A stretch of DNA of 37,586 bases from assembly GCA_029263415.1 (NCBI GenBank), contig JAJCXN010000057.1, positions 1 through 37,586 of the forward strand, given 5' to 3'. Shown one piece after another: positions 25,014-33,755 of the stretch. Made by a program: the position numbers and the translations under genes. Origin of the DNA: Acidobacteriota bacterium (GTDB taxonomy: Bacteria > Acidobacteriota > Thermoanaerobaculia > Multivoradales > Multivoraceae). The notes beneath the pieces were generated by a model. That model was given only the letters and a program-made list of their open reading frames with translations. It was not told where the DNA came from and made no database searches. Position 1 is the first letter of the stretch; every line of letters starts with the position of its first letter.

Positions 25014-27836
25014 CTAGGACCGCGTGAAGTTAGAGATTCGCTGAAGCGAGCCCAAGAAGTTGGTCAGGCGAACGTTCCCTGTCGGCCATCGACTCTTCGC
25101 GGCTGCCACTGCTGCCTGCCCTAATTCGGCAGCCTCTTCCTCTTTCTGTTGATCCCTAAGACAGACCGCCAAGTTTCCCTGCAGACGAATCATCGGCCAA
25201 GGATCGAGCCCCTGGTGCGCGCGGGCCATTATGAGTGCCCGGCGGAGAACCACTTCGCTGCCGTCAAGATCACCGCGACGCCGCAACAGCTCTCCTTTCC
25301 AACGCAGAGCTTCAGAATAGGGCAAGCTTCCCTCGGGATGAATCGTCTCAAAGGTCTCGACGGCCGCTTCGATCTCTGATCGCGCCATGGCCAGCTCACC
25401 AGTCAGCACAAGGACTCCTCCGAGCGCAGCGCGCGCTCGCCCCATCCTCGGATGCTGCGATCCAAGACGCCGACCGAGAACCTCCACTGCTGCTCGGAGT
25501 AGCGGATCGGCTCGTCGTGGTTGTCCGAGGTCTAGCAGTACCTCGCCCAACGAAAGCCGCGCCCCAGCCACATCAGGATGATCCTCACCCAGCCGAGCGA
25601 GTCGGCGTTGCAGTGCACCGCGCAACAACGGCTCACCCTCGGGCTCACCCAACAAGGCGGTCACGTGCGCTATGTTGTGCGCTGTGGCCAGTGCTCTAGG
25701 ATGATCTGCCTCAAGCAGCTTTTCGAAGATCCGAGCTGCATGGCGATAGGCCTCCCTCGCCTCGTGGTACGCACCATGCTGCTGGTGCCCGCTGCCCAGG
25801 TTGTTCATTCCAACGCCCACAGACAGTGATTCAGGATCGTTGTCGCGTTGACGCGCCGCAAGCGCTGCGGAGTAGAGTTCCACTGCCTGCCGTGTGTTGC
25901 CGCGATCCTTCGCAACGCCGGCCAAAGCGTCGAGCGGTAGGGCGGCGCGGCGAAGAGAGACCGCCGACCCGAGTTCCAGAAAAACACTTCGGGCTTCTTT
26001 AAGAGCCACCTCTGCTTCGTCGAACCTCGCAAGATTGCGCAGATTGATACCCAATCGCAGCAGACTGTTGGCAGCGTCCAAGGAGCGCGCTCTGCCCAAC
26101 GTTCGATGAATAGCTATCGCTCGGTAGAGGCCGTCCACCGCACTAGCGTAGTCTCCTCGACGCCCTGCCAGAATCGCTAGATCGAGCAGCACGATCGCAT
26201 GGTTGGTGGACTCTGGCTCTTGGTTCTCCGCCGCTAGCAGAGCTTGGTGCAGCGACTCCTTGGCCGACGCGTACTCTCCCAAACTGGAGAATGCGCGACC
26301 AACTGTCACTAGCAGTTCCAACCGAGTTTCGTAGTCGAGATCGGAGTCTGCGCTCAGTTGCTCGAGACCAAGGCTGAGAGCGTCCCGGACACTAGGCACT
26401 CCCGCCGACTCTTCCGGATTGGAGCGCTCGAGCAGGCCCACGACGAAGCCACTGACCGCTTCTGCGCGTTGGGTCTGGACTAGCGCGGTGCTTCGAGCAA
26501 CCTCGGCACGGTCGAGAGCTCTACCGAGTTCCATGGTCCGACCCACCAGGGCCAGCACGAAACCGACCACTACAATCAAAAGAAACATAGCGACCGCCGC
26601 TGCAACCCGGTGGCGGCGCACCATTTTCCGCAGCCGGTAAGAAGCGCTGGGAGGTCCGGCTTCCACTGGCAACAGCGAGCGAAAACGAACAATGTCGGCA
26701 GCAAGTTCACTGGCGCTCGCATAGCGAGCCTCTGGCTGACTCCGTAGGGCCCGAAGAACAATCCAGCCGAGTTCGCCGGAGAGTTCGCGGCGTAGCTGAG
26801 CAGGCCCCAAACCCCGGGCGCTCGCGATCGACATCCATTCCGTGGCGGACGAATCGGCGAGCCGCTTGATCGGCGCCACCGCCTCACGCGTCCTAATGCT
26901 CGTTTCAATGGCCGACCACGAGCTACCTTCTTGATCCACAGAAGCAAACGGCGACACCCCTGCCAGCAACTGGTAGAGCACTACCCCAAGCCCGAACACA
27001 TCGGTGCGGCTATCGATAGATCCGCTGTCTGGATCTACTTGCTCGGGAGCCATCGTATCGAGCGTTCCCACCAGCTGGCCTACGACCGTTACCGAGGTTT
27101 GCTCCGCTCTTCCACCGAGGAACTTGGCGATCCCAAAATCTATGACTTTCACCGTCGCCTGATCGGAGTGTCCTTCCTGCTTTCGCACCAGAATGTTCGA
27201 CGGCTTCAAGTCACGGTGGACGATTCCTTTCTGATGAGCGTGTTGTACCGCTGCGCAAACGGTGCAAAACAGCTCGAGCCGCTGATCCAGGTTCAGCCGT
27301 TGTCGGTCGCAGTAACTGTCGATGGGTTCGCCCACTACCCGCTCCATAACGAAGTAGGGGCGTCCCTGGGCTGTAATGCCGGCATCAAAAACCTGCGCTA
27401 TGCCCGGATGCTCGAGTACTGCCAGCGCCTGACGCTCGGCGGAAAACCTGCGCACTACCGCTTCACTGTCCATGCCGGCCTTGATGACCTTGAGCGCCAC
27501 GCTACGACGCAGAGGAGCTTGCTGCTCCGCGTGGTAGACCGTGCCCATGCCGCCCTCACCCAACAGTTCACGGATCCGATAGGGACCGATCTCGTCGCCC
27601 GCCTGAAGGTCGTGAAGGGCCGCGAGGCCGGTCGAGGCCGGCCGTTCGAGGAACCCTGCCTCCTCAACTAACAGCAAGGATCGAACCTCTTCCCGCAGCA
27701 CGTCATCGCCGGCGCACTCAACCTCCAGAAACTCCTCAATATCAGCCGGCGGCAGGCCCACGGCCACATGGTAGATGTCCCATTGACGCGTCCAGAGCTC
27801 TCGCCCCTGGCTGGCTCGGCGCCCGCCGTCGGTCAC
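25014..27836 (-). CDS. Membrane-bound Ser/Thr protein kinase with C-terminal TPR array (kinase 2)
   Basis: A 940-residue Hanks-type kinase translated from GTG 27836, which overlaps the sigma stop (GTGA). Kinase domain about 85-385: GEGGMGTVY (93-101), catalytic Lys in VALKVIKAG (K116), HRDLKPSNIL (207-216), DFGIAKF (233-239), APEQV (263-267); all key residues are in place. One TM helix at about 411-432 (VAAAVAMFLLIVVVGFVLAL). The outer part, about 500 residues, is TPR repeats (AVELYSAALAARQRDNDPES, AREAYRHAARIFEKLLEADH). Compared with kinase 1, the domain order is the same but the sequences are diverged. Co-expression with the ECF sigma gene upstream is the standard acidobacterial/planctomycete arrangement and suggests that the kinase tunes sigma activity. 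Confidence 0.94.
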   Translation of the reverse strand: MTDGGRRASQGRELWTRQWDIYHVAVGLPPADIEEFLEVECAGDDVLREEVRSLLLVEEAGFLERPASTGLAALHDLQAGDEIGPYRIRELLGEGGMGTVYHAEQQAPLRRSVALKVIKAGMDSEAVVRRFSAERQALAVLEHPGIAQVFDAGITAQGRPYFVMERVVGEPIDSYCDRQRLNLDQRLELFCTVCAAVQHAHQKGIVHRDLKPSNILVRKQEGHSDQATVKVIDFGIAKFLGGRAEQTSVTVVGQLVGTLDTMAPEQVDPDSGSIDSRTDVFGLGVVLYQLLAGVSPFASVDQEGSSWSAIETSIRTREAVAPIKRLADSSATEWMSIASARGLGPAQLRRELSGELGWIVLRALRSQPEARYASASELAADIVRFRSLLPVEAGPPSASYRLRKMVRRHRVAAAVAMFLLIVVVGFVLALVGRTMELGRALDRAEVARSTALVQTQRAEAVSGFVVGLLERSNPEESAGVPSVRDALSLGLEQLSADSDLDYETRLELLVTVGRAFSSLGEYASAKESLHQALLAAENQEPESTNHAIVLLDLAILAGRRGDYASAVDGLYRAIAIHRTLGRARSLDAANSLLRLGINLRNLARFDEAEVALKEARSVFLELGSAVSLRRAALPLDALAGVAKDRGNTRQAVELYSAALAARQRDNDPESLSVGVGMNNLGSGHQQHGAYHEAREAYRHAARIFEKLLEADHPRALATAHNIAHVTALLGEPEGEPLLRGALQRRLARLGEDHPDVAGARLSLGEVLLDLGQPRRADPLLRAAVEVLGRRLGSQHPRMGRARAALGGVLVLTGELAMARSEIEAAVETFETIHPEGSLPYSEALRWKGELLRRRGDLDGSEVVLRRALIMARAHQGLDPWPMIRLQGNLAVCLRDQQKEEEAAELGQAAVAAAKSRWPTGNVRLTNFLGSLQRISNFTRS

Positions 27837-28444
27837 GGCTCGCCACCATCGGGGGATTCCGTCTCAGCGCCCGGCGGCTCGCGTTTACGATCGATCTCGC
27901 GGCGCAGCCATACACGCGCCGCAGCCCACTGGCGCTTGACGGTACGCGGTGATCGGTTCAGCGCTTTCGACACCTCCTCAACCGTCATCCCAACGTGGTA
28001 CCGCAACTTAACAACCATTGCCATCTCCGGATCCTGAGTCTCCAGAGCGTCCAGCACTTCCTCCAGCGCGAACAGCTCCTCGGTCAGCATCGTCTGGGCA
28101 AACGGTACATCCTCCAACTCCACTCGTCGCAAGGCACCGCCGTGCCTCACTCGTGCTTTGCGGCGTGCTCGTTCGACTAACAAGCGGCGCATCGCTTCTG
28201 CAGCAGCACCGAAGAAATGCCGACGACTGCTGAAGCGCTGTTCGCTTTCGCTAAGTAGCCGGAGGTAGACCTCGTGCACTAGGGCTGTGGGCTGCAAGGT
28301 CTGGCCGGGCCTCTCCCGCGCCAACTGACGGCGGCCCATGGCTCGCAACTCGTCGTAGAGCAGGCGCATCAACTCATCCGACGCAGAAGCATCGCCGTCG
28401 GCGAACTCCTGAAGGAGTTGACTAGTCCGAGAGATGGTACCCAT
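27833..28444 (-). CDS. ECF sigma factor of the Sig-70_X6 type
   Basis: A 203-residue sigma factor from ATG 28444. Region 2: LMRLLYDELRAMGRRQLARE, TLQPTALVHEVYLRLL, FFGAAAEAMRRLLVERARRK; region 4: QDPEMAMVVKLRYHVGMTVE, EVSKALNRSPRTVKRQWAAA. The long loop between regions and the lack of an anti-sigma partner match the class that is genetically linked to TPR Ser/Thr kinases instead of anti-sigma factors. Its TGA lies in the kinase 2 start (GTGA). The ribosome-binding site is weak. It probably acts with kinase 2 in one signalling unit. Confidence 0.94.
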   Translation of the reverse strand: MGTISRTSQLLQEFADGDASASDELMRLLYDELRAMGRRQLARERPGQTLQPTALVHEVYLRLLSESEQRFSSRRHFFGAAAEAMRRLLVERARRKARVRHGGALRRVELEDVPFAQTMLTEELFALEEVLDALETQDPEMAMVVKLRYHVGMTVEEVSKALNRSPRTVKRQWAAARVWLRREIDRKREPPGAETESPDGGEP

Positions 28445-28595
28445 TGGGGCAACGATTCTACCATCCGCCGATCCTCACATCGCACAGCGTTCAAACCGCA
28501 ACGGCCGCTCAAACGCGGTGCAACCGTGGGCGTTGCTAGCAACGCTCAGCCTCTCTTCCAAATCGCTGGCCCCCTTTTTTCAAAAGCGGCGCACT

Positions 28596-28627
28596 GGAGA
28601 ACATGAGTGCCCCAAAAGGGGTTCTCC
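28596..28627 (+). promoter_or_regulatory. Leader hairpin upstream of the propeller/FWFF gene
   Basis: GGAGAA (28596-28601) pairs with TTCTCC (28622-28627), and CCCC (28610-28613) with GGGG (28618-28621) around an AAAA loop; an 8-base bulge lies on the 5' side. It ends 33 bases before the ATG at 28661. It could be a structured leader; no known class. Confidence 0.35.
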
Positions 28628-28660
28628 GCCCCCGTACACTGCAAGGAAACGGAACCTGCC

Positions 28661-30898
28661 ATGACCAACCGAAGCAAGACAGCGAAGAAACCAGCCTTCC
28701 GAAACAGCCAGTTGGTTTGGCTGCTATCTCCAGCGCTCCTCCTCCTCTTAGCAGTCGTACCCGCGCTCGGTCAGGGCCCCGCGTTGGAGTTCGAGTTCTC
28801 GCTAGTACCGGGCGAGAATGGGGTTCCTGATTTTGGCCGCCCTGCCTTCGCAGTGGCCAGTCCCGATGGACACCACCTGTACGTCACCAGCTTCCCTCCC
28901 TTTCACGCTCTCCTCACTTTCGAGCGTGTGGGGCAAGACCTAGTCCTAAGGGACACCATCACCAATGGAGATGACGGTCTCGATTTTGGCCTCGGAACTC
29001 TCGACATCACCAGCGACGGCGCCTACGTCCTCCTCGCGTCAGGCATCGCGCCGGCCGCGGTCCTTGTTTTCACGCGCGACCAAGATTCGGGCTTGCTCAG
29101 CCATGCACAAACGGTGGAGCATCCAAAGTTGAGTCTTGTGGATGGAGTTGCAGCCGGCACAGGCGCATTGGTTTGGGGACGTCCCGCCTTCCCTGAAACA
29201 GGCGGCACGCTGCTGTACTTGGACCGCTCCGACCCACCGGCAACAGAGGCGTCGTTGGCTAGAATCGGCTCTCAGATCAGCTCAGCGGGAGCAGAGTCGA
29301 TGCCGCTGCAACCCGAAGAGGCGATAGACCTGCCCGCCCCCATCCTTTCGGGATCGGTCTCGGTAGCGCAGCCGTTGCCGGGCCGCGATAGCTACGCAGT
29401 TTTCGACTCATCTACCGTCACGGTCTCTTTAAGCACCCCCACAGACACGACCACCTGCAGCTTCTCAATCGAAGTGTGGACGGAGGCTTTGGGCCTGGAC
29501 CCGGAGAATCTCGAGAACGCCGCGCTCAATCACAGCGTCGGGGATTCTCTTTTGATCCTCAATTTCGCAGGCGGAGACCAGGTCTACACCACTCTGGATC
29601 CCAACATTTGCGCACTATCAAACCCAGACTTTCTGCTCGTTGAGGAACCGTTCCGAACGACAAGGCACAACTACACGGAGGTCCGGCGCGGAGACTCCGG
29701 AGCCACAGTAGCCCGGAATACGAGATGGTACTACCTCGAACTTGGCGAACGCGACGAAGAAACAGTCGCGAAGGTAAGTCTTTGGGACATCGCCCTCTCC
29801 GGAAACTTGCCCGCCGATCCCATTTTCTATGAGAACAGTTTTCCGGTGCAAGGCGTGAATCACCTCACGTCCTCCGACATGCTCTCACCCAACGTCCTCG
29901 TTCCCGAATCCTCCCGCAGGTCATCGAACACCGAAAGAACGGTTGTCAACGATCAGCGGCAACAGGCATTCGTCTACGCAACGGTCCCCGAGCCACCAGC
30001 AATCCTGGCCTACCTGCTCTCCGATGACCCTCTAGAGGAACCCGGATGTAACCCGAGCACATCAACCGCGTGCCCCAACGGATTCCCGGCGCGTATCACT
30101 TGGGAAGACTTCCAAGGCAACACCGGCAGCGGCCGGGTCGTTGCGGGCGATTCCTCGGACTCCTCGCTCTTCTGGCTCTTCAACGTCAACAACTGGGAGC
30201 TGCTGCTCAAGGTCTTAGATGGGTGCGCCATTAACGGCCACTTCTGGGTGTTCTACGCCGCCACCACCAACGTTGGCTTCGAACTCACCATCGAGAATCC
30301 CAGCGACCCAGGTCAGTCGCGCGTCTACAGTAACCCTTTGGGCCAACTCGCGGCCACAGAGACCGACACTTTCGCCTTCGCTTGTACCGATCCCCAGATC
30401 ACTGCTGCCACCAGCCGCGGGCACCGACAGCCGCTGCTACTAGGCCAACAGATCCTAGAGGCCGAGATCGAGTTTCTGAACTCCCGAGGGACAACTGGAC
30501 ACACCGCCGGGCCAACAAGCACAGTGAACTTTGAACAGGCCAATTGCACCGACTCCACGAGCGTGCTCTGTCTAACTCCGGATCGCTTCCAAGCCGAGGT
30601 CAGTTGGCGCGACTTCCAAGGAAACACCGGGGTTGGCCAGGTGGTCCCTCTGCGCTCTACAGACTCGGGGTTGTTCTGGTTCTTTAACTCCGACAACTGG
30701 GAAATGTTGGTCAAGGTCCTAGACGGTTGCGCAAGCAACCAGCATTTCTGGCTGCTTGCGGCAGCAACGACGGATGTCGAGTACGAACTCAACGTCACGG
30801 ATACTCAGACCGGTGAGACCTTCCTAGCACGCAACGAGGCCGGCACACCCGCAAAGGCGATCATCGACGTGGAGGCGTTCGCAAGCGGCTGCTCTTGA
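28661..30898 (+). CDS. Secreted propeller-like protein with two C-terminal FWFF-KVL domains
   Basis: The ATG at 28661 is chosen (AAGGAAA and a signal peptide: MTNRSKTAKK, then WLLSPALLLLLAVVPALGQG); the earlier ATG at 28607 adds a non-signal lead. The 745-residue product starts with a YncE/lactonase-like propeller region (SPDGHHLYVTSFPP, LDITSDGAYVLLASG, VLVFTRDQDSG). The C-terminal third holds two copies of one domain: copy 1 at about 462-576 (ITWEDFQGNTGSG, SLFWLFNVNNWELLLKVLDG, HFWVFYAAT) and copy 2 at about 628-745 (VSWRDFQGNTGVG, GLFWFFNSDNWEMLVKVLDG, HFWLLAAAT). Cysteines flank each copy. The same domain ends the cupredoxin protein at 13531. It is exported and possibly surface-attached; substrate unknown. 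Confidence 0.85.
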   Translation: MTNRSKTAKKPAFRNSQLVWLLSPALLLLLAVVPALGQGPALEFEFSLVPGENGVPDFGRPAFAVASPDGHHLYVTSFPPFHALLTFERVGQDLVLRDTITNGDDGLDFGLGTLDITSDGAYVLLASGIAPAAVLVFTRDQDSGLLSHAQTVEHPKLSLVDGVAAGTGALVWGRPAFPETGGTLLYLDRSDPPATEASLARIGSQISSAGAESMPLQPEEAIDLPAPILSGSVSVAQPLPGRDSYAVFDSSTVTVSLSTPTDTTTCSFSIEVWTEALGLDPENLENAALNHSVGDSLLILNFAGGDQVYTTLDPNICALSNPDFLLVEEPFRTTRHNYTEVRRGDSGATVARNTRWYYLELGERDEETVAKVSLWDIALSGNLPADPIFYENSFPVQGVNHLTSSDMLSPNVLVPESSRRSSNTERTVVNDQRQQAFVYATVPEPPAILAYLLSDDPLEEPGCNPSTSTACPNGFPARITWEDFQGNTGSGRVVAGDSSDSSLFWLFNVNNWELLLKVLDGCAINGHFWVFYAATTNVGFELTIENPSDPGQSRVYSNPLGQLAATETDTFAFACTDPQITAATSRGHRQPLLLGQQILEAEIEFLNSRGTTGHTAGPTSTVNFEQANCTDSTSVLCLTPDRFQAEVSWRDFQGNTGVGQVVPLRSTDSGLFWFFNSDNWEMLVKVLDGCASNQHFWLLAAATTDVEYELNVTDTQTGETFLARNEAGTPAKAIIDVEAFASGCS

Positions 30899-31059
30899 AG
30901 AGCGCGCTTGCCGGAGCCCGCCCTGACATGCATTAGGTGCCCGGGAAGCAGATGGAGACGGGGGCAACCCGCAGGCTGTCGAGCTTATGCACAACCGTAC
31001 CGTGGGACGCCATGACCTGCTCCGTTGGGATCAATGGAATCGCCTGCCGCGGCCGAGAT

Positions 31060-32436
31060 CTAGGGCGAGGCGGAACTCCATTGTTGGTCGTTTCCCGTTT
31101 CGAATCCGTCGCTGAAGATCGTTGGGGCGCCGTAGATCCTCTGACCATAGATTCGAAGTTGAGAAATCTGACCGCCTGCAAAGATGACGAGGAACTCATC
31201 AACCTCAGGGCTGTATGAAAGCCTGGGACCGTAGGCATCGACGGTTGCATCACCCACGGCACCGAGCTTGCTGATCCTGAAGTTACCGGGCTGCAGGAGG
31301 CCCCCGCTGTGACTCAGGTATTGGCCAAAGATCTCGAACTCGTCATTCACCATGTCGCCGGAATAGTCGTCGCCTGACCAAACAACGAGATACCGATCTC
31401 GCAGACTATTGAAACGGATACGAGCGTTTCTGGCATCGGATTCGGTGCGGCCGGGTCGACCCATCGTACTGATCTGAAAGTCGTCGATCCCGATTTCCCC
31501 ACCTTGCGAATCGAGGCGTTGCCCGAAGATTTCATCGCCGTCGACTGTCGTGTCCCACTCCTCGCGGGTCCAGACGACGAGGTACTCATTTTGATCTGGG
31601 TTGTAGGCGAGGTCCGGATTGTAGGCATCATGAGTCCCGCTGATCCTGTGATCGGCCGCGACCGCTTGCCAGTCTTCATCGAAACGTCGTACCCAGGTCT
31701 GCCGGAAGTCGGATTGCCAGGCGACGAGGTATTCGTGCTCGGCAGTGTTGTAGACGGCTCGGACGCTGCGTCCACCGTCGACATTCTGAATGTGGGTATC
31801 CTCGAGGCCGATGACTTGGCCGTTCGCGGTGACTCGGCGAATATACATATCAAAAGTGCCACTCTTGACCACGGTGTACTCTTGAACATCGGGATTGAAT
31901 ACCACATCGTATTCCGAGCCAGATCCCGTGATAGGGAATGGAGCAAACGACTGCCCATTGGAGTCGACCAAGACTCCGGAGATCATGGAAGGTTGGTCGG
32001 CGGTCACCAAGAAGCGGTCGTTGACGGGATCGTGGGACACCTCGATTTCTGCTTCGAAACCGCCAAGACCTGTAACGATCGGATCACCGATTGCCACACC
32101 AAGAGTGTCAACTCGCTGCAAGACTAAATCGGAATAGGCGTCCTCCCACCAGGCGACGAGATACTCCTGTCGGTTGGGACTGTAAGCCACGGTGGGTATG
32201 GGGCTACTTTGAGAAAAGCTCAGCTGAAAGTCGTTCTGGCCAACTTCGGGATCGACCTGCGCCGAGACCGGCTGCAACACACCAAGCAGGAACAGACCAA
32301 GCAGGAACAACCCAAAGACAACTAGGCTCTGGCTCATCAAGGCCCCGGTTACTCTGTGGGCTGATCGTGCGTGGCCAGTTCGCGCGTGGGCAGCTCGCGC
32401 GTGGGCAGCTCGTGCGTGGGCAATACGTGCGGTCAT
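31060..32436 (-). CDS. Secreted beta-propeller-like repeat protein with DGFETG tail
   Basis: The ATG at 32436 has GGAG 6 bases upstream; the ATG at 32337 (MSQSLVVFGLFLLGLFLLGV) would start directly at the signal peptide. With the first start, the signal peptide is preceded by 33 residues made mostly of Ala-His-Ala-Arg repeats coded by a DNA tandem repeat. The mature part has six or more repeats of about 50-55 residues with YNP..NEYLVVW and EIFGQRLDSQGGEIG-like units (for example AYSPNRQEYLVAWWEDAYSD, AYNPDQNEYLVVWTREEWD, SLRDRYLVVWSGDDYSGD), as in a propeller. The C-terminus IFSDGFETGNDQQWSS is the 'DGFE.Gd...Ws' tail seen on many exported gammaproteobacterial and acidobacterial proteins. Function unknown. 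Confidence 0.8.
   Translation of the reverse strand: MTARIAHARAAHARAAHARTGHARSAHRVTGALMSQSLVVFGLFLLGLFLLGVLQPVSAQVDPEVGQNDFQLSFSQSSPIPTVAYSPNRQEYLVAWWEDAYSDLVLQRVDTLGVAIGDPIVTGLGGFEAEIEVSHDPVNDRFLVTADQPSMISGVLVDSNGQSFAPFPITGSGSEYDVVFNPDVQEYTVVKSGTFDMYIRRVTANGQVIGLEDTHIQNVDGGRSVRAVYNTAEHEYLVAWQSDFRQTWVRRFDEDWQAVAADHRISGTHDAYNPDLAYNPDQNEYLVVWTREEWDTTVDGDEIFGQRLDSQGGEIGIDDFQISTMGRPGRTESDARNARIRFNSLRDRYLVVWSGDDYSGDMVNDEFEIFGQYLSHSGGLLQPGNFRISKLGAVGDATVDAYGPRLSYSPEVDEFLVIFAGGQISQLRIYGQRIYGAPTIFSDGFETGNDQQWSSASP
32281..32310. repeat. 15-bp tandem duplication inside a signal peptide
   Basis: ACCAAGCAGGAACAG (32281-32295) and ACCAAGCAGGAACAA (32296-32310). On the minus strand it codes LFLLG twice in the hydrophobic core of the signal peptide of the propeller protein. 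The period is a multiple of three, so the frame is kept. Confidence 0.85.
32367..32426. repeat. 15-bp tandem repeat, four units
   Basis: Four consecutive 15-mers of the type GCGCGTGGGCAGCTC (two exact, two with 2-4 changes). On the minus strand they code the repeated Ala-His-Ala-Arg lead of the propeller protein, or they are its untranslated leader if the ATG at 32337 is used. Confidence 0.88.
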
Positions 32437-32615
32437 GTGGATCTCCAGACTCTCTGTGCTCGCTCGCGGGATGGACATTCATCATCTAGAACGTCTCGAT
32501 CGCCTCAATCGCACGAGACACTTGAGCTGTTTCCGTTCCAATGCCCTGCGTTGTCTCGGCCACCGTCCTCGGAAGACGTGTGTGCGATACCCAGTGGTCC
32601 GGCGTTTGTCTCAGC

Positions 32616-33377
32616 ATGAAAGCCTCAATCCCATTCTCAACACGCCCCGTGGGAAGAGGACCTGTGAGAGCTGGCCTGGTCATGCTCGCAGTTCTCGCGG
32701 CCTACTCGCCCCTAGCCGCCCAGACAACTCACTCGATTCTGGACACGGCGCCAGATCGAACCCGCTTCTTGCCCGATTCGACGATCGAGAGAGCAATACG
32801 GGCCGGCTGCGCCATGGCGGATCCCATGGAGACATATCAGCCTCCATGTCGACGTTATGACGTAGCGGGTCCCCTGTTTCTCACAGAGGGACGTGAACCG
32901 GTTCCCCGCGGCGTCATCCTGCCTCCATACCTTCGAGTCTTCCTCTACGGCCGAAGTCGCGGCTGCAAGCGCGCCACGGTGGACGAGGCGCGTGAACTGG
33001 CTGGGCCCGAGATCTGGGTCGTTCTCTGGCGGCATGAGGACCCTCCCAACCCACCGGGCCAACAACGCACGAGCCTGGATCAGCGGATCCTTCGGCCAAC
33101 AGAGGTGCGCTGGCGATCGGAGGGCCAGTGGCACAAAGCGACGGAGACGCGTACACGAGACAGTTGGATCCACAACTGGTATGGGAGTGAGTGGATCGAA
33201 CGCGAAAGCCTCGTGGCAGTGTTTCCGAAACTCGAACGAACCGGTGCACTGCATGCGGACTACAAGGTCGAGGAGGATGGCCGGTCCTACCTGACCGACT
33301 CAGAGGTCTTCTCACTGACGATGTACCCGGAGAAGTGGTGGAGACTGGGGCACGGCCTCGGGAGCGACGGGGGGTAG
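32616..33377 (+). CDS. Secreted protein of unknown function
   Basis: The frame opens at 32541. The ATG at 32616 gives a 253-residue protein with a long basic lead and a signal peptide (LVMLAVLAAYSPLAAQ); a GTG at 32664 with a nearby GGGAAGAGGA gives a shorter, cleaner signal peptide and is a fair alternative. The mature part has few landmarks: four Cys, an RVFLYGRSRGCKRATVDEAR stretch, W-rich C-terminal half (EIWVVLWRHEDPPN, DSWIHNWYGSEW, YPEKWWRLGHG). No enzyme motif and no family recognised. It is divergent from the propeller gene at 31060-32436, with about 180 bases between starts. Confidence 0.62.
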   Translation: MKASIPFSTRPVGRGPVRAGLVMLAVLAAYSPLAAQTTHSILDTAPDRTRFLPDSTIERAIRAGCAMADPMETYQPPCRRYDVAGPLFLTEGREPVPRGVILPPYLRVFLYGRSRGCKRATVDEARELAGPEIWVVLWRHEDPPNPPGQQRTSLDQRILRPTEVRWRSEGQWHKATETRTRDSWIHNWYGSEWIERESLVAVFPKLERTGALHADYKVEEDGRSYLTDSEVFSLTMYPEKWWRLGHGLGSDGG

Positions 33378-33480
33378 GCGGTATTGAGGGGCTGGACGAA
33401 TAGAGAGGGGTTGGAGTCTTCGACTACCCGAGACGACGATGCCAATCAGGGTCGGTCCGACTTTACGATTCTGCGGACCC

Positions 33481-33560
33481 ACTCAGCCGCCTGCTTCCCC
33501 ACTCGACCGAGCGTTTGCTAGCCGAAGGCTCGTACAAACCTCGACGAGAACCGTCTCCGA
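33481..33560. repeat. 80-bp dispersed repeat, copy B
   Basis: Same orientation as copy A at 16253-16333 and about 80% identical by eye. Its right edge falls where the ParE relic loses similarity to its family (about 33560), so it may have been inserted into, or recombined with, the toxin gene. Confidence 0.6.
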
Positions 33561-33755
33561 TCGCTGAACACACGCAGTTCGTCGAAATCGCGCTCCGGAA
33601 GCATCCGACCTGAGCGAGGCTGCTCCTCGAGCCTCTTTGTCGAAGCGAATGCAGTACGCACCATGCGTCTTGCCGCAACGACCGAGTAGTTTCTCAAGGC
33701 AAGCCTGGATACGACCCAGTTGCGCAATCGCCTCTGGCGTCCAATCGACTCTCAT
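33560..33755 (-). pseudogene. Frameshifted and truncated ParE-like toxin
   Basis: From ATG 33755, which overlaps the antitoxin stop (ATGA), the reading is MRVDWTPEAIAQLGRIQACL, the typical ParE/RelE start. At about residue 22-25 the family pattern moves to another frame: VVAARRMVRTAFASTKRLEE, then QPRSGRMLPERDFDELRVF. So a single-base indel near 33685 broke the gene. After DELRVF (about 33565) no frame gives the usual C-terminus (yRivY...HgrR), and the dispersed repeat copy B starts. The toxin is therefore dead. Confidence 0.75.

Noticed and set aside
30887-30899. GCTCTTGAAGAGC palindrome at the end of the FWFF-domain gene as terminator
   Set aside because: The loop is one base, the stop codon is inside it and no T-run follows.
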